DNA of 64,000 nt from Branchiostoma floridae (lineage: Eukaryota > Chordata > Leptocardii > Amphioxiformes > Branchiostomatidae): contig NC_049994.1 in NCBI RefSeq assembly GCF_000003815.2, positions 18,019,815-18,083,814 on the forward strand, read 5' to 3'. Shown here one piece after another: positions 29,972 to 40,489 of this stretch (the first letter of the stretch is position 1; the number at the start of each line of letters is the position of its first letter). Made by a program: the position numbers and the translations under genes. Below the pieces are notes generated by a model. The model was not told the DNA's origin and did not search any database. It saw nothing but the letters and a program-made list of their open reading frames with translations.

Positions 29972-30750
29972 TAACTGATATGTTTGTAATGGCTAGATAT
30001 GGAGTTTCATAGAATGTTTTTTGAAACTTGTTCATTGTTTTGGGATTATTTCCTGTGTGGCTAGTTCAGGAGAAAACTTTTGTTAAAGCACACCCACCTC
30101 ACTGTCTGTAGTGCTAACACAACAGAATACAAGATTAAGCAGCATCGACTGTCTCCGTCTGATTCCACTACATAGAGCAAAACTTAATAGTACAGTTTGT
30201 AACAGAATGTGATACAGAATCAAGTTGAATAAGATTCAATTCCTTATCCATTATGGTTACAACAATTTTCATCAATCAATGACTGCTTTTTGTAAAGGAA
30301 CAGTACATACCTTCCAAATTTTCGATGTCTACCAGTACATCATCGTCAGGGGAATGACCTAGTCTCAGTTCTCGCGAGAGAGCACGAGACTAGGTCAGGC
30401 TTGCGTGGATCATCTGCCCCCTCCCCCCCGCCTCCTTGCGGAGAAGGGGTAGGTAGCGCTTATCCATTATGTAGAAACTTTAAATCAACAATCAGGAGAA
30501 CTATGCCCCCCCTATGTAGACTGTACGAAATAATGTCTTGTTCTGCAATGTTTTTAAGCAAAGCCTTTCGCACAGCAAAAACAACCTACAACAGTACGAA
30601 AATCAGAAACTTGTTTTATCCATTTTCCTAGATGAGCTCGATATCCTCTAAGCGCTGATTACACCCATGAACAGAATTTAGATCTGAATCTATTGGTTAG
30701 AGATTGGCTATCATACTAAACATAAGGCAAAACGGTAGAACCTCACACTG
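29972..30750 (+). other. 3' flank remnant and intergenic region before ZF-4
   Basis: It matches 51115-51670 (between ZF-7 and ZF-8) closely, apart from an insertion at 30256-30459. No gene. Confidence 0.6.
30256..30459. mobile_element. 204-bp insertion related to the 1706-1939 MITE
   Basis: Its left part matches the left arm of the element at 1706 (CAATCAATGACTG, TTTTCGATGTCTA, GAATGACCTAGTCTC). Its right end is different (CCTTGCGGAGAAGGGGTAGG). A 12-bp direct repeat, TTATCCATTATG, flanks it at 30244-30255 and 30460-30471. The equivalent site near 51370 is uninterrupted. Confidence 0.75.
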
Positions 30751-30912
30751 ACGCTTTGTAACATGTTGGCGGGAGTCAAGTATCTTGAGAATCAGGTGAA
30801 AAAATTTGAACTTTGACCCGGAATAGTTCACCTCTGACCCCTCGCTGCGACGAAAGCAGAAAGCAGCTCGACTCCCGGTTTACGCGAGGAGAAAACCCGT
30901 CTTAGGAAGCAG
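30750..30912 (+). promoter_or_regulatory. ZF-4 first exon / promoter block with altered donor
   Basis: E2F-like TTGGCGGGA at 30766-30774. DR1-like TGAACTTTGACCC at 30807-30819 and TCACCTCTGACCC at 30828-30840. At the exon end, other units read CAG|GTAAG; here it is CAG|ATAAG (30913-30914), so the GT donor is lost. Confidence 0.7.
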
Positions 30913-31884
30913 ATAAGGCTTAACAGCGAGCAGTCAGGTATTTTGATGTTGAGCGTAAGAGTTTGAGGTCCTTTCTGTGGAGAAAAACGGAAGTAATATG
31001 ATAGTTTGTAGGAGATTTCTGTATTTGAATATGGTAGAAATGAAGGGGGAGGGGGGCGAAACCAAACATTCGTGAGACCCTCATTACCTCCGCACGTCGT
31101 GTAGGAGGAAAGGTGGTCGTTTTGGAGGGTTTGAATGGGGTTTTGGATGATAGAAATTATACGTAGTGTAATGTAAGGGCGTTAAATGGTTTGTAAAGCT
31201 CACATGTGGGAATACCCCAATGTGACCTTTGGAAGCAAGGAATGACGTATCTAAGTTGAGGGTGGCCTGCTTTACCCTGTCTCATTGTTGCAAGTTATAA
31301 GGGACAATTTTAAGTTGTATCATCTAATTTTAGCTTTGTTTATGAATTTGAATTTAGTGTAGCAGTAGTGTCAGATAAGACAGTAATAGAGTAACTAATC
31401 TCAAAACTTTCAACCTTTCTCATTCTGCAAGTGTCTCCCAGAATGTGTTGTGTTCGTATTTATAAGATTAGCTGAATACAATTGTAAAGCTTGTCAATAG
31501 TAATATCAGCTAATTGACTATAATAAAGCATACAAAGCATACAAACTATATACTGCATATAAGTACCAATTCATTTACGTTTTCTTTCCATTCAGGGTAG
31601 AATTAATTCTAGTTTATACAAGAAATATTCTGAGCGAGATTGACTGGTTGATGACTGATTATAATAGCTAACAGGAAAATTATAACAACTTGCTCTAGCC
31701 GAGAGAATTATCGGTTGAGAAAACAATATTTCTTTTTTTTCCACAAACCATTTCTAGATTTGGTTGAGCTGCTATGCAGTAGGTGAAAATTATTTGATCA
31801 AGTTGTAACACAAAATAGTTTGTTTTCTATGAATTTTCAATATCATTATGATTGAAACAATTTCTTCTTGTTTTTTCTTATTAG
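30913..31884 (+). other. ZF-4 intron region
   Basis: G-rich box GGGGGAGGGGGGCG at 31045-31058. The acceptor TTTTTTCTTATTAG at 31871-31884 is intact. No other feature seen. Confidence 0.7.
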
Positions 31885-31891
31885 GCTGCAC

Positions 31892-34237
31892 ATGGCAATG
31901 GCAGGACAAGTGTCTCCCACCGATGTGGATGATGGGTCTCCCACCGGGGTTCCCAAGATTGACTGTGCCAGCAAATCAAGCAATGGTGACGACCAGACGA
32001 CAGCACAAAAAGTCCGCGTGAAGATTGCTAGTGAGCATACAGGAGAAAAGCGCTACAAGTGTGACCGCTGTGACTATTCTGCAGCATGGAAATCCAACTT
32101 AAACCGTCATCTAGCAACTCACACCGGAGACAAACCCTACATGTGTGGGGAGTGTGGGTATAGGACAACTCAAAAGTCTGAATTATCTAGACATATGAGA
32201 ACCCATACAGGGGAAAAACCCTACATGTGTGACCAGTGTGACTATTTTGCAGCAGATAAATCCAATTTGGACAAACATTTAGCGAAGCATACCGGGGACA
32301 AGCCCTACATGTGTAGGGAGTGTGGGTACAGGGCAGCTCATAAGGCTGCATTGGCGAAACATATGAGAACCCATACTGGTGAAAACCCCTACAAGTGTGA
32401 CGAGTGTGACTATTCGGCAGCAATGAAATCCAGTTTGGACAATCATGTAGCATCAAAACACACCGGAGACAAACCCTACATGTGTGGGGAGTGCGGGTAC
32501 AGAACAGCTAAAAAATCTCACTTATCCCAACACATGAGAATCCATACTGGAGAAAAACCATACAAGTGTGACAAGTGCGACTATTCAGCTGCACAGAAAG
32601 GCAGTCTGGACAGCCATATAGCATTAAAACACACTGGCGAGAAACCCAACATGTGTGGGGAGTGTGGGTACAGCACAACTTACAAGTCTGACTTATCCCA
32701 ACATATGAGAACTCATACTGGAGAAAACCCCTACAAGTGTGATCAATGCGAGTATTCTGCAGCAAAGAAATCCACTTTGGTTACTCATCAAGCAACACAC
32801 ACCGGGGACAAACCCTACATGTGTGATGAGTGTGAGTACAGGGCGGCTCAAAAGTCTGACTTCGTCAAACATATGAGAACTCACACAGGAGAAAAACCCT
32901 ACAAGTGTGACCAGTGTGACTATTGTACAGGAGTGAAAGGCAATTTGGTCAGACATGTTAGAACAAAACACGCCGGTGATAAACTCTACCTGTTTGGTGA
33001 TTGTGGGTACAGGGCGACTCAAAAGTCTACTTTAATCCACACTGGAGAAAAACCCTACAAATGTGACCAGTACGACTATTCTGCTGCACAGAAACCCCAC
33101 CTCGACCACCAGTTGGCATTGAAACACACTGGTGAGAAACCCTACATGTGTGGGGAGTGTGGGTACAGGACAATTCAAAATTCTCTGTTATCCAGACATA
33201 TAAGAATCCACACAGGAGAAAAACCCTACAAGTGTGACCATTGTGACTATTCTGCAGCACAGAAAAGCAGTTTGGACAACCATATAGTAGCAAAACACAG
33301 TGGTGAGAAACCATACATGTGTGGAGAGTGTGGATACAGGGCGGCTAGAAAGCACCACTTAACCCAACATATGAGAACCCACACAGGAGAAAAACCCTAC
33401 AACTGTGACAAGTGCGACTATTCTACATCACAAAAGATCAATTTGGTTACCCATCAAGCAACACATAACGGGGACAAACCCTACATGTGTGGGGAGTGTG
33501 GGTACAGAGCAGCTCAAAGGTCTAACTTATCCCGACACATGAGAACCCATACAGGAGAAAAACGCTACAAGTGTGACCAGTGCGACTATTCTGCAGCACA
33601 GAAATCGACTTTGGTCCAGCATAGCACACAACACACGGGTGAGAAACCCTACATGTGTGGGGAGTGTGGGTTCAGAACAGGTACAAAATCAAAGCTGTCA
33701 ATACATATGCGAATCCATACTGGAGAGAAACCCTACAAGTGTGACCAGTGCGACTATTCTGCAGCACAGAAATCGACTTTGGTCCAGCATCGCACACAAC
33801 ACACAGGTGAGAAACCCTACATGTGTGGGGAGTGTGGGTTCAGAACAGCTACAAAATCAAAGCTGTCAATACATATGCGAATCCATACTGGAGAAAAACC
33901 CTACAAGTGTGACCAATGTGACTATTCTGCAGCAGAGAAATCAAGTTTGAACAAACATTTAGCAAATCACACCGGCGAGAAACCCTACATGTGTGGGGAG
34001 TGCGGTTTTAGGACCACTCGGAAGTTTGTATTGTCGGCACATATGAGAACCCACACAGGAGAAAAACCCTACAGGTGTGATCAGTGTGACTATTCTACAG
34101 GAGACAAAGGCAATTTGGTTAGACATGTTAGAACAAAACACAATGGTGAGAAACCCTACATGTGCGGGGAGTGTGGCTACAGGACAACTCGGAAGTCAAC
34201 CTTGTCCAAACACATGAGAACCCATACAAGAGAATGA
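31892..34237 (+). CDS. ZF-4: long C2H2 zinc-finger protein, 24 intact and 2 degenerate fingers
   Basis: From ATG 31892, seven bases after the acceptor, the protein has 781 residues. A longer in-frame start upstream lies in the intron and is rejected. The leader is short (MAMAGQVSPTDVDDGS...). Twenty-four canonical fingers are present. Between fingers 11 and 12 one has lost its first Cys and part of its helix (LYLFGDCGY...), and the next has a second Cys changed to Tyr (KCDQYDY). A two-finger module is duplicated almost exactly: 33571-33738 and 33739-33906, period 168 bp. The tail is THTRE. This is the longest array in the window. The reading frame is intact although the upstream donor is altered, so expression may depend on another promoter or donor. 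Confidence 0.94.
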   Translation: MAMAGQVSPTDVDDGSPTGVPKIDCASKSSNGDDQTTAQKVRVKIASEHTGEKRYKCDRCDYSAAWKSNLNRHLATHTGDKPYMCGECGYRTTQKSELSRHMRTHTGEKPYMCDQCDYFAADKSNLDKHLAKHTGDKPYMCRECGYRAAHKAALAKHMRTHTGENPYKCDECDYSAAMKSSLDNHVASKHTGDKPYMCGECGYRTAKKSHLSQHMRIHTGEKPYKCDKCDYSAAQKGSLDSHIALKHTGEKPNMCGECGYSTTYKSDLSQHMRTHTGENPYKCDQCEYSAAKKSTLVTHQATHTGDKPYMCDECEYRAAQKSDFVKHMRTHTGEKPYKCDQCDYCTGVKGNLVRHVRTKHAGDKLYLFGDCGYRATQKSTLIHTGEKPYKCDQYDYSAAQKPHLDHQLALKHTGEKPYMCGECGYRTIQNSLLSRHIRIHTGEKPYKCDHCDYSAAQKSSLDNHIVAKHSGEKPYMCGECGYRAARKHHLTQHMRTHTGEKPYNCDKCDYSTSQKINLVTHQATHNGDKPYMCGECGYRAAQRSNLSRHMRTHTGEKRYKCDQCDYSAAQKSTLVQHSTQHTGEKPYMCGECGFRTGTKSKLSIHMRIHTGEKPYKCDQCDYSAAQKSTLVQHRTQHTGEKPYMCGECGFRTATKSKLSIHMRIHTGEKPYKCDQCDYSAAEKSSLNKHLANHTGEKPYMCGECGFRTTRKFVLSAHMRTHTGEKPYRCDQCDYSTGDKGNLVRHVRTKHNGEKPYMCGECGYRTTRKSTLSKHMRTHTRE

Positions 34238-35679
34238 CCGAACAAGGGTAATTCGCTTGACAGTTACTAAATCGTCTGTTGATAAAGTTTTTTCCAGTAG
34301 TTCACTAATATGCGATATGTGACTGAATTTTGATCTGAAACATCCGTGGAAACAGATGACGAACCGGCTTTGCGGAGAGCCTGGATACAAGTGACCCTTC
34401 TGGAAACTGAGGGTGCTGCCGCCCTGGATATTGTGAGACTCTCGCTAAGAGAAGTCACGTGGACTTGAAATGTGATCCTGTATATGGAACTCGGCTTGAT
34501 TATTCTAGACTTCTCATGTTTATGAATTGAAAGTCCACTGTTAAACAGAGAATTATAGAATGACTTGATAGTTTCTCATAGGATAAGATGATAGATGCTT
34601 TTTTTCAAATAGGGAACTATTTGTCCAAAGCAGGTTAATGCATCAAATTAGTTTTTGTTACTTTGTTACATATCTAACATTTGTACTGACGTAATTGTAC
34701 ATATGTAGTTTTGTAGAATCGTTTTTGAAACTTATTTCTTGTTTTCTGATAGTTCCTGACCCTGTTGTTAGAGGAGGAGACTTTACACTTGAATTCGTAT
34801 TACTTAATTCGTACCCTCTAATCTATGTATTACTATGGTAAGTTTAAAATGTGCGTATTTTATTCGAAACAATATAATATACTCCATGAAGCTGTGTGAG
34901 AATTGAGAAGTAACACAACATCTGGCACCACCACCCGTGGAATGCCCACCCCACTGTCTGTGGTGTTAACGTAACAAAATACACGATTTAGCTGCATGCA
35001 CTGTCGCCTTCTGATTCCACAACAAAGACAACACTTAGTATGACAGAGGTATGAATATTAAGTATGCTCCATGAAGCTGTGTGAGAATTGAGAAGTAACA
35101 CAACCTCTGGCACCACCCGTGGAATGCCCACCCCACTGTCTGTAGTGTTAACGCAATAAAATACAAGGTTAAGCAGCATCTACTGTCTCCGTCTGATTCC
35201 ACAGCAAGACATAAACAAAATATTACAGTATGAAATTGATGTGTGATTAGCATCAGGCTGAACGACATTCTTTTCTTTATTAGTTATGTGTAAACTTTAA
35301 ATCAACAATCTAGTTCACCTGTAAAACAGAACTACGTTTCCTCTGTTTATAGAAACCCAGTAAAATGGAAGACGTTGCGCCATCTTTGATGCGATGAAAC
35401 ATTTTCTTGTTCTGCCCATGCCAGAATGAAAGGCGTACCTCCTACAGGAAAAAAAAATCCAACAGTATGAAAATCAGGAGACTAGAATAACATTTGTTTT
35501 TTTTTTACTTTTTCCCTAGACTAGCTCAATATCCTCTAAGTGCTAATTGATCATGTTAATATGCGTCACGCCCCTCACCCATGTACAAAATTTGGATCTG
35601 AATCTATTGGTGAGATTCGCAATCATACTAAAGATAAAGCAAAGCGGCCGAACCTCAGACTGAGGACTTAGCATGACGC
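34238..35679 (+). other. ZF-4 3' flank with a duplicated transcript-end block
   Basis: The end block (CTGTGTGAGAATTGAGAAG ... CCGTCTGATTCCAC) occurs twice, at about 34885-35025 and 35070-35205. The first copy has the degenerate AACAAA, the second a canonical AATAAA at 35155-35160. No gene follows before the ZF-5 promoter. Confidence 0.65.
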
Positions 35680-35837
35680 TTTGTAACGTGTTGGCGGGAG
35701 TCAAATATCTTGAGGATCAGGAGAACAAGTTTGACCTTTGACACGCAGTAGTTAACCTCTGACCCCTAGCTGCGACGATAGAAGAAAGCAGCTCGACTTC
35801 CTGTTGATGCGACCAGAAAAACCGTCAAAGAAAGCAG
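35675..35837 (+). promoter_or_regulatory. ZF-5 first exon / promoter block
   Basis: E2F-like TTGGCGGGA at 35691-35699. DR1-like TGACCTTTGACAC at 35732-35744 and TAACCTCTGACCC at 35753-35765. Donor CAG|GTAAG at 35837/35838. Confidence 0.75.
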
Positions 35838-36739
35838 GTAAGAGCTGATGGCGAGCAATCAAGTATTTTGATATGGAGCGTAAAAGTTATAGGTCATTTT
35901 TGTGGGAGAAAACCAGAGAAATATGAAAGTTTATAGGACATTTCTGGATATGAAAATGGTGGAATCGCACAGGGGGAGGGGGGCGAGACCAAACTTGCCC
36001 CGTCATCACCTCCATACGTCATACAGCAGGGAGGTGACAGTTTTAGAGGGTATGGAGTGATACCTAAGACCATATAAGGGCATTTAATGGTTTGTAAGTG
36101 GCACGTGGAAACATCCGGAAGTGACCTTTGAACTAGTTAGGAAGGGGGCCGGGATGATGGTTCGGACAGTGTCATTTTTTCAGGTTGTTGTATCATCTAT
36201 TATTTTGGCTTTTCCAATTTCTTAAATCTACTACAACAATAACAGTGTTGGTAAAATTTTATTGATAAGAACAGGAAGTTCAATAGGTGATCTATAGATG
36301 CATAATTCTTTATCTGTAATTTGCATATCCCAATATCTTATCCCAATATATATTTATCCCTATAATCACTAGCTAGCAAAGGTCAAGTTTTCTAGGAAAA
36401 GCGAAGTATTCACAAATAGTTGGTCCGAAGCTGTGTGGCCATATTAAATAACTACAATTAAACGAAACGTTTTGTGGGGGATAAAGAATTATATACCGCC
36501 TCATCTTTTGAACATCATGAGTGAATGTATTCTTACTGACGTGACAACTCTAAAAGACTTGCAGGTGATTTTTTAGTAACCTGTTGGATTCTTGAAAGAT
36601 AGGAAAATCAACGGTTCCTTTTACTATGAACGCGCCTAAGCTATTGTGTGGTATAAGTGTATGGTCATATAACACTTTCCGGTACTTTCTTTAGATATAT
36701 ACGATGACTTTTGTAATTCTTTCTTCATTTTCTCAGTAG
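35838..36739 (+). other. ZF-5 intron
   Basis: Nearly identical to the ZF-3 intron but without the 946-bp transposon. G-rich box at 35972-35985; acceptor TTTTCTCAGTAG. Confidence 0.8.
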
Positions 36740-36746
36740 GTTGGAC

Positions 36747-38480
36747 ATGGAAACGACTAAGCAAGGGTCTCCCACCGGAGTGGATCAGAAATGCTATGAT
36801 GGGTCTCTCACCGGAGTTCCCCACTTTGACTGCCAGAGCAAAATAAGGAATGCTGGAAACCACACGGCAGCACAAAACGCCAACATCAATAACGCTGGTG
36901 ATAAACTCTTCATGTATGGGGAATGTGGGTACCGGGCAGTTCAAAAGTCTAAGCTATCCAGACATATGAGAACCCACACAGGAGAAAAACCCTACAAGTG
37001 TGACCAGTGTGACTATTCTGCTGCACGGAAAGCCTATTTAGACCAGCATCGCACAAGACACACCGGTGAGAAACCCTACATGTGCGGTGAGTGCGGATAC
37101 AGGACAGCAACAAAGTCCATTTTGGCTAAACATATGAAAATTCATACAGGGGAAAGGCCCTTTAAGTGTGACCAGTGCAACTATGCTACATCACATAAGC
37201 CCAATTTGGACAGGCACATAGCAGCAAAACACGGTGGTGAAAAACACTTTAAGTGTGACCAGTGTGACTATTCTGCAACACAAAAGTACCACCTTGGCAA
37301 CCATATAGCAACAAAGCACACTGATGATAAACCCTACATGTGTGGGGAGTGTGGGTACAGAACAGTTGAAAAGTCTAAGTTATCCCGACATATGAGAGCC
37401 CATACAGGTGAAAAACCCTACATGTGTGACCAATGCGAATATTCTACAGCATGGAAACACCATTTGGTCCAGCATCGCACAAAACACACAGGTGAGAAAC
37501 CCTACATGTGTGGGGAGTGTGGATTCAGGACAGCTCTAAAGTCTACCTTATCCACACATATGAAAATCCACACTGGAGAAAACCCCCACAAGTGTGACCA
37601 GTGTGACTATGCTGCAGCACTGAAAGCCACTTTGGACAATCATATAGCATCACAACACACTGGTGAGCGACCCTACAAGTGTGGTGAGTGTGGATATAGG
37701 ACAGTTCAAAAGTCAAAGTTATCCAGACATATGAGAACCCACACAGGTGAAAAACCCTACAAGTGCGACCAGTGTGACTACTCTGCTGCACGGAAATCCG
37801 TTTTGGACCAGCATCGCACAAAACATACGGGTGAGAAACCCTACATGTGTGGGGAGTGTGGATACAGGGCGGCTCAAAAGTCTGACTTATCCCGACACAT
37901 GAGAACCCATACTGGAGAGAAACCCTACAAGTGTAAACAGTGTGACTATTCTGCAGCAGAGAAATCAAGTTTGAACAAACATTTAGCAAAGCACACCGGC
38001 GAGAAACCCTACATGTGTGGGGAGTGTGGATATAGGACAGCTCAAAGGTCTACTTTGTCTAAACACATGAGAACCCATACTGGAGAGAAACCCTACAAGT
38101 GTAACCAGTGTGACTATTCTGCAGCACACAAAAACAGTTTAGACAACCATATAGCAGCAAAGCACAGTGGTGAGAAACCCTACATGTGTGATCAGTGTGA
38201 CTACTCTGCAGTACAAAAGGCCACTCTGGACAAACATATAGCGGCAAAACACACTGGAGAGAAACCCAACATGTGTGGGGAGTGCGGGTACAGGACAGCT
38301 ATAAAGTCCATTTTGGCTAAACATATGAAAATTCATACAGGGGAAAGGCCCTTCAAGTGTGACCAGTGCAACTATGCTACATCACATAAGCCCAATTTGG
38401 ACAGGCACATAGCAACAAAACACGGTGGTGAGAAACCCAAGGTCAAGGTCACTGCTCTGCGATGTGTGACTGAAAGTTGA
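36747..38480 (+). CDS. ZF-5: C2H2 zinc-finger protein, 17 fingers, 3' end fused to former UTR
   Basis: From ATG 36747 the protein has 577 residues. The leader METTKQGSPTGVDQKCYDG is almost that of ZF-3. The first finger is degenerate (FMYGEC: Cys to Tyr); seventeen canonical fingers follow. The last two (KSILAKHMKIHTGERPF... and CNYATSHKPNLDRHIATKH) copy fingers 2-3 nearly exactly. The frame then runs GGEKPKVKVTALRCVTES into sequence that is 3' UTR in ZF-8 (GGTCAAGGTCACTRCTCTGC). Unequal recombination has evidently removed the ancestral last fingers and the HTRE tail. Nuclear DNA binding is expected. Confidence 0.93.
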   Translation: METTKQGSPTGVDQKCYDGSLTGVPHFDCQSKIRNAGNHTAAQNANINNAGDKLFMYGECGYRAVQKSKLSRHMRTHTGEKPYKCDQCDYSAARKAYLDQHRTRHTGEKPYMCGECGYRTATKSILAKHMKIHTGERPFKCDQCNYATSHKPNLDRHIAAKHGGEKHFKCDQCDYSATQKYHLGNHIATKHTDDKPYMCGECGYRTVEKSKLSRHMRAHTGEKPYMCDQCEYSTAWKHHLVQHRTKHTGEKPYMCGECGFRTALKSTLSTHMKIHTGENPHKCDQCDYAAALKATLDNHIASQHTGERPYKCGECGYRTVQKSKLSRHMRTHTGEKPYKCDQCDYSAARKSVLDQHRTKHTGEKPYMCGECGYRAAQKSDLSRHMRTHTGEKPYKCKQCDYSAAEKSSLNKHLAKHTGEKPYMCGECGYRTAQRSTLSKHMRTHTGEKPYKCNQCDYSAAHKNSLDNHIAAKHSGEKPYMCDQCDYSAVQKATLDKHIAAKHTGEKPNMCGECGYRTAIKSILAKHMKIHTGERPFKCDQCNYATSHKPNLDRHIATKHGGEKPKVKVTALRCVTES

Positions 38481-39908
38481 TTTGAGACATCCGTAAAAAC
38501 TGATGACGAACCGGCTTTAAGGAAACAGGATAAGCGACAACCCTGGCGACCCTTCCGGACATTGAGGATGCTTTCCACGTGACTATTGTGAGACTCTCAC
38601 TTAAAGAAGCCAGGTGGAACTGAAATGTGAAATTACTTAGCTTGATAACTTTTAACTTCTTATGTTGGTGATAGTCCACTGTGTAAGACTTATAGGAATT
38701 ACTCGATAGATGCGCAAAGGTAAGTTCGAAGTTTGCTGTGTTTTTTTCAAATAGGTTACTTTGTTATATATCTTACATTGCTACAGTTATGAAATAATAT
38801 TTTGTCTTCTTACTTGAATATGTTCTGTTTGGGACATGTCTTGTAGGTAGAATTATACAATGAGTTGATCGATGCGCACAGGATAACTTGAAACATGTTT
38901 ACGATAGTATTGTAGAATAACTTGATAGATACTCATAGGATAAGTTGATAGATGTTTTCAAATAGACAAGTGTTTGTCCAAAGCAAGTTAAGGCATCGAA
39001 TTAGTTTTTGTTACTTTGTTATATGCCTAATATTTGTATCGTAAGAAATAATACTTTGTTAACTTACTGTGGGTACATTCTATTTTATAAAATGTCTATC
39101 TAACCTGTAGTGAATCCCAGCAAAAGAAAATAATCCACCACATAAAAACAGTGGTCTCGATAAAATGATTTTTACTGGTGTTTGTCAACTAACCTGCAAG
39201 GTGATCAAGTGTAATGATAATAAAGGATTGAATTGTTCACTGTGTTAAATATCTGTTCGATATGTAGATATGTAGAATCGTTTTTGAAACTTGTTAATCG
39301 TTTTTTGATAATTCATTTTGTTATAGTTAAGGAGGAAACATTACACTTGAGTTTGTATTATGAAACTCGTACCCTCTAATCTATGTATTACTAAGTATAG
39401 TCCATCATGAATATGAAGTATACTCCATAAAGCTGTGTGAGAATTTAGAAGTAACACAACCTCTGGCACCACCCGTGGAATTCCACCCGCTGTCTGTAGT
39501 GCTATAAACGCAATAGAATACAAAGTTTAACATCGTCTACTGTCTCCGTCTGATTCCACAACAAGATACAACACTTGGTATGACAGTTTACAACAGAGTT
39601 GTGATACAGATGTTAAATTAAATGAAATTCGATTCTTATCTATTTTTTTTGGAATCTCTAACACAACAATGGAGTTCGCTCATGTACATCAGTTCGCCCG
39701 TGCAGCAGAACTGCGTTTCCTCTACTAATAGAAACCCAATGTAGACAAACGGGATACCTTTCGTGATATAGTCTAAGACAACATGAAAAATAGGAGACGA
39801 GAATAGTTTTTGATTACGTTTTTCCAAAACTGGTTCAATATACTCTTTATCATATATAAGTGCTTAAATATGATAAAGCTAATTGATCATGTTTATATGC
39901 CTCACGAC

Positions 39909-40029
39909 ATAATCTCCAAGCAGATCCACGGTGGCGTAATATAGTATCAAACCCACTCCGGGGCCCATTTGACTCCTTGGCCAGCTTTGATACTATCTTA
40001 TGGCACCGTAGGATCTGCTTGGAGATTAT
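39909..40029. mobile_element. CTCCAAGCAG-family MITE, complete copy
   Basis: Ends ATAATCTCCAAGCAGATCC and GGATCTGCTTGGAGATTAT are perfect inverted repeats of 19 bp. The inner arms pair through ACGGTGSC and TAGTATCAAA. It splits the block that reads CCTCACGGCCCTCA in other units; TCACGAC and TCACGGC flank it as a target duplication. Confidence 0.85.
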
Positions 40030-40120
40030 CACGGCACTCACCCATAATCGACACTCGAATCTATTGGTGAGTGATGGGCCATCATAATAATGTGTTAAAT
40101 GTGAGATAAAGGGTAGAACT

Positions 40121-40303
40121 GTAACAGTGGGGGTTCAAGTACTCATATAGCGCAAACCGACCTTTCCAAATGGCGGTAGGCTTTTGGCTGAATCGGTTAC
40201 GCTTGCTAGGTTTGTGATCTGACGGTCCGGGTTCGATTCCCAGGAGTCAGGATATTTGTATGTATTGTTCCTTTCTGTTCTACTCGCCCTTCGGAACCTT
40301 TCA
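40121..40303 (+). mobile_element. tRNA-derived SINE insertion
   Basis: A-box-like TGGCTGAATCGGTTACGC and B box GGGTTCGATTCCC lie within an insertion interrupting a block that reads AACCTCAGACTGAGG in other units. AGAACT and AGAACCT border it as a probable short target duplication. Confidence 0.6.
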
Positions 40304-40308
40304 GAACC

Positions 40309-40489
40309 TCGGACTAAGAACGAAGCATGGTACTTTTTAACGTGTTGGCGGGAGTCAAATATGTTGGTAATCAGGAGACCATATTCACCTTTGACCTACC
40401 CCCTTCACCTGTGACCCCTCGTTGCGACGGAAGCACTAGCAACCCGAGCGCCTGATTTTACGTGAGGAGAAAAACGTCATAGGAAGCAG
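40309..40489 (+). promoter_or_regulatory. ZF-6 first exon / promoter block
   Basis: E2F-like TTGGCGGGA at 40345-40353. DR1-like TCACCTTTGACCT at 40385-40397 and TCACCTGTGACCC at 40405-40417; here the spacing is 20 bp, not 21. Donor CAG|GTAAG at 40489/40490. Confidence 0.75.

Larger units (their letters stand above)
38481..40308 (+). other. ZF-5 3' flank and intergenic region with two insertions
   Basis: Contains the conserved 3' unit and end block (CTCCGTCTGATTCCAC near 39545). Further on lie a MITE at 39909-40029 and a SINE-like insertion at about 40121-40303. No gene. Confidence 0.6.

Noticed and set aside
40180-40265. Functional tRNA gene near the ZF-6 promoter
   Set aside because: Only the promoter boxes fit; it is within a SINE-like insertion with a short target duplication.
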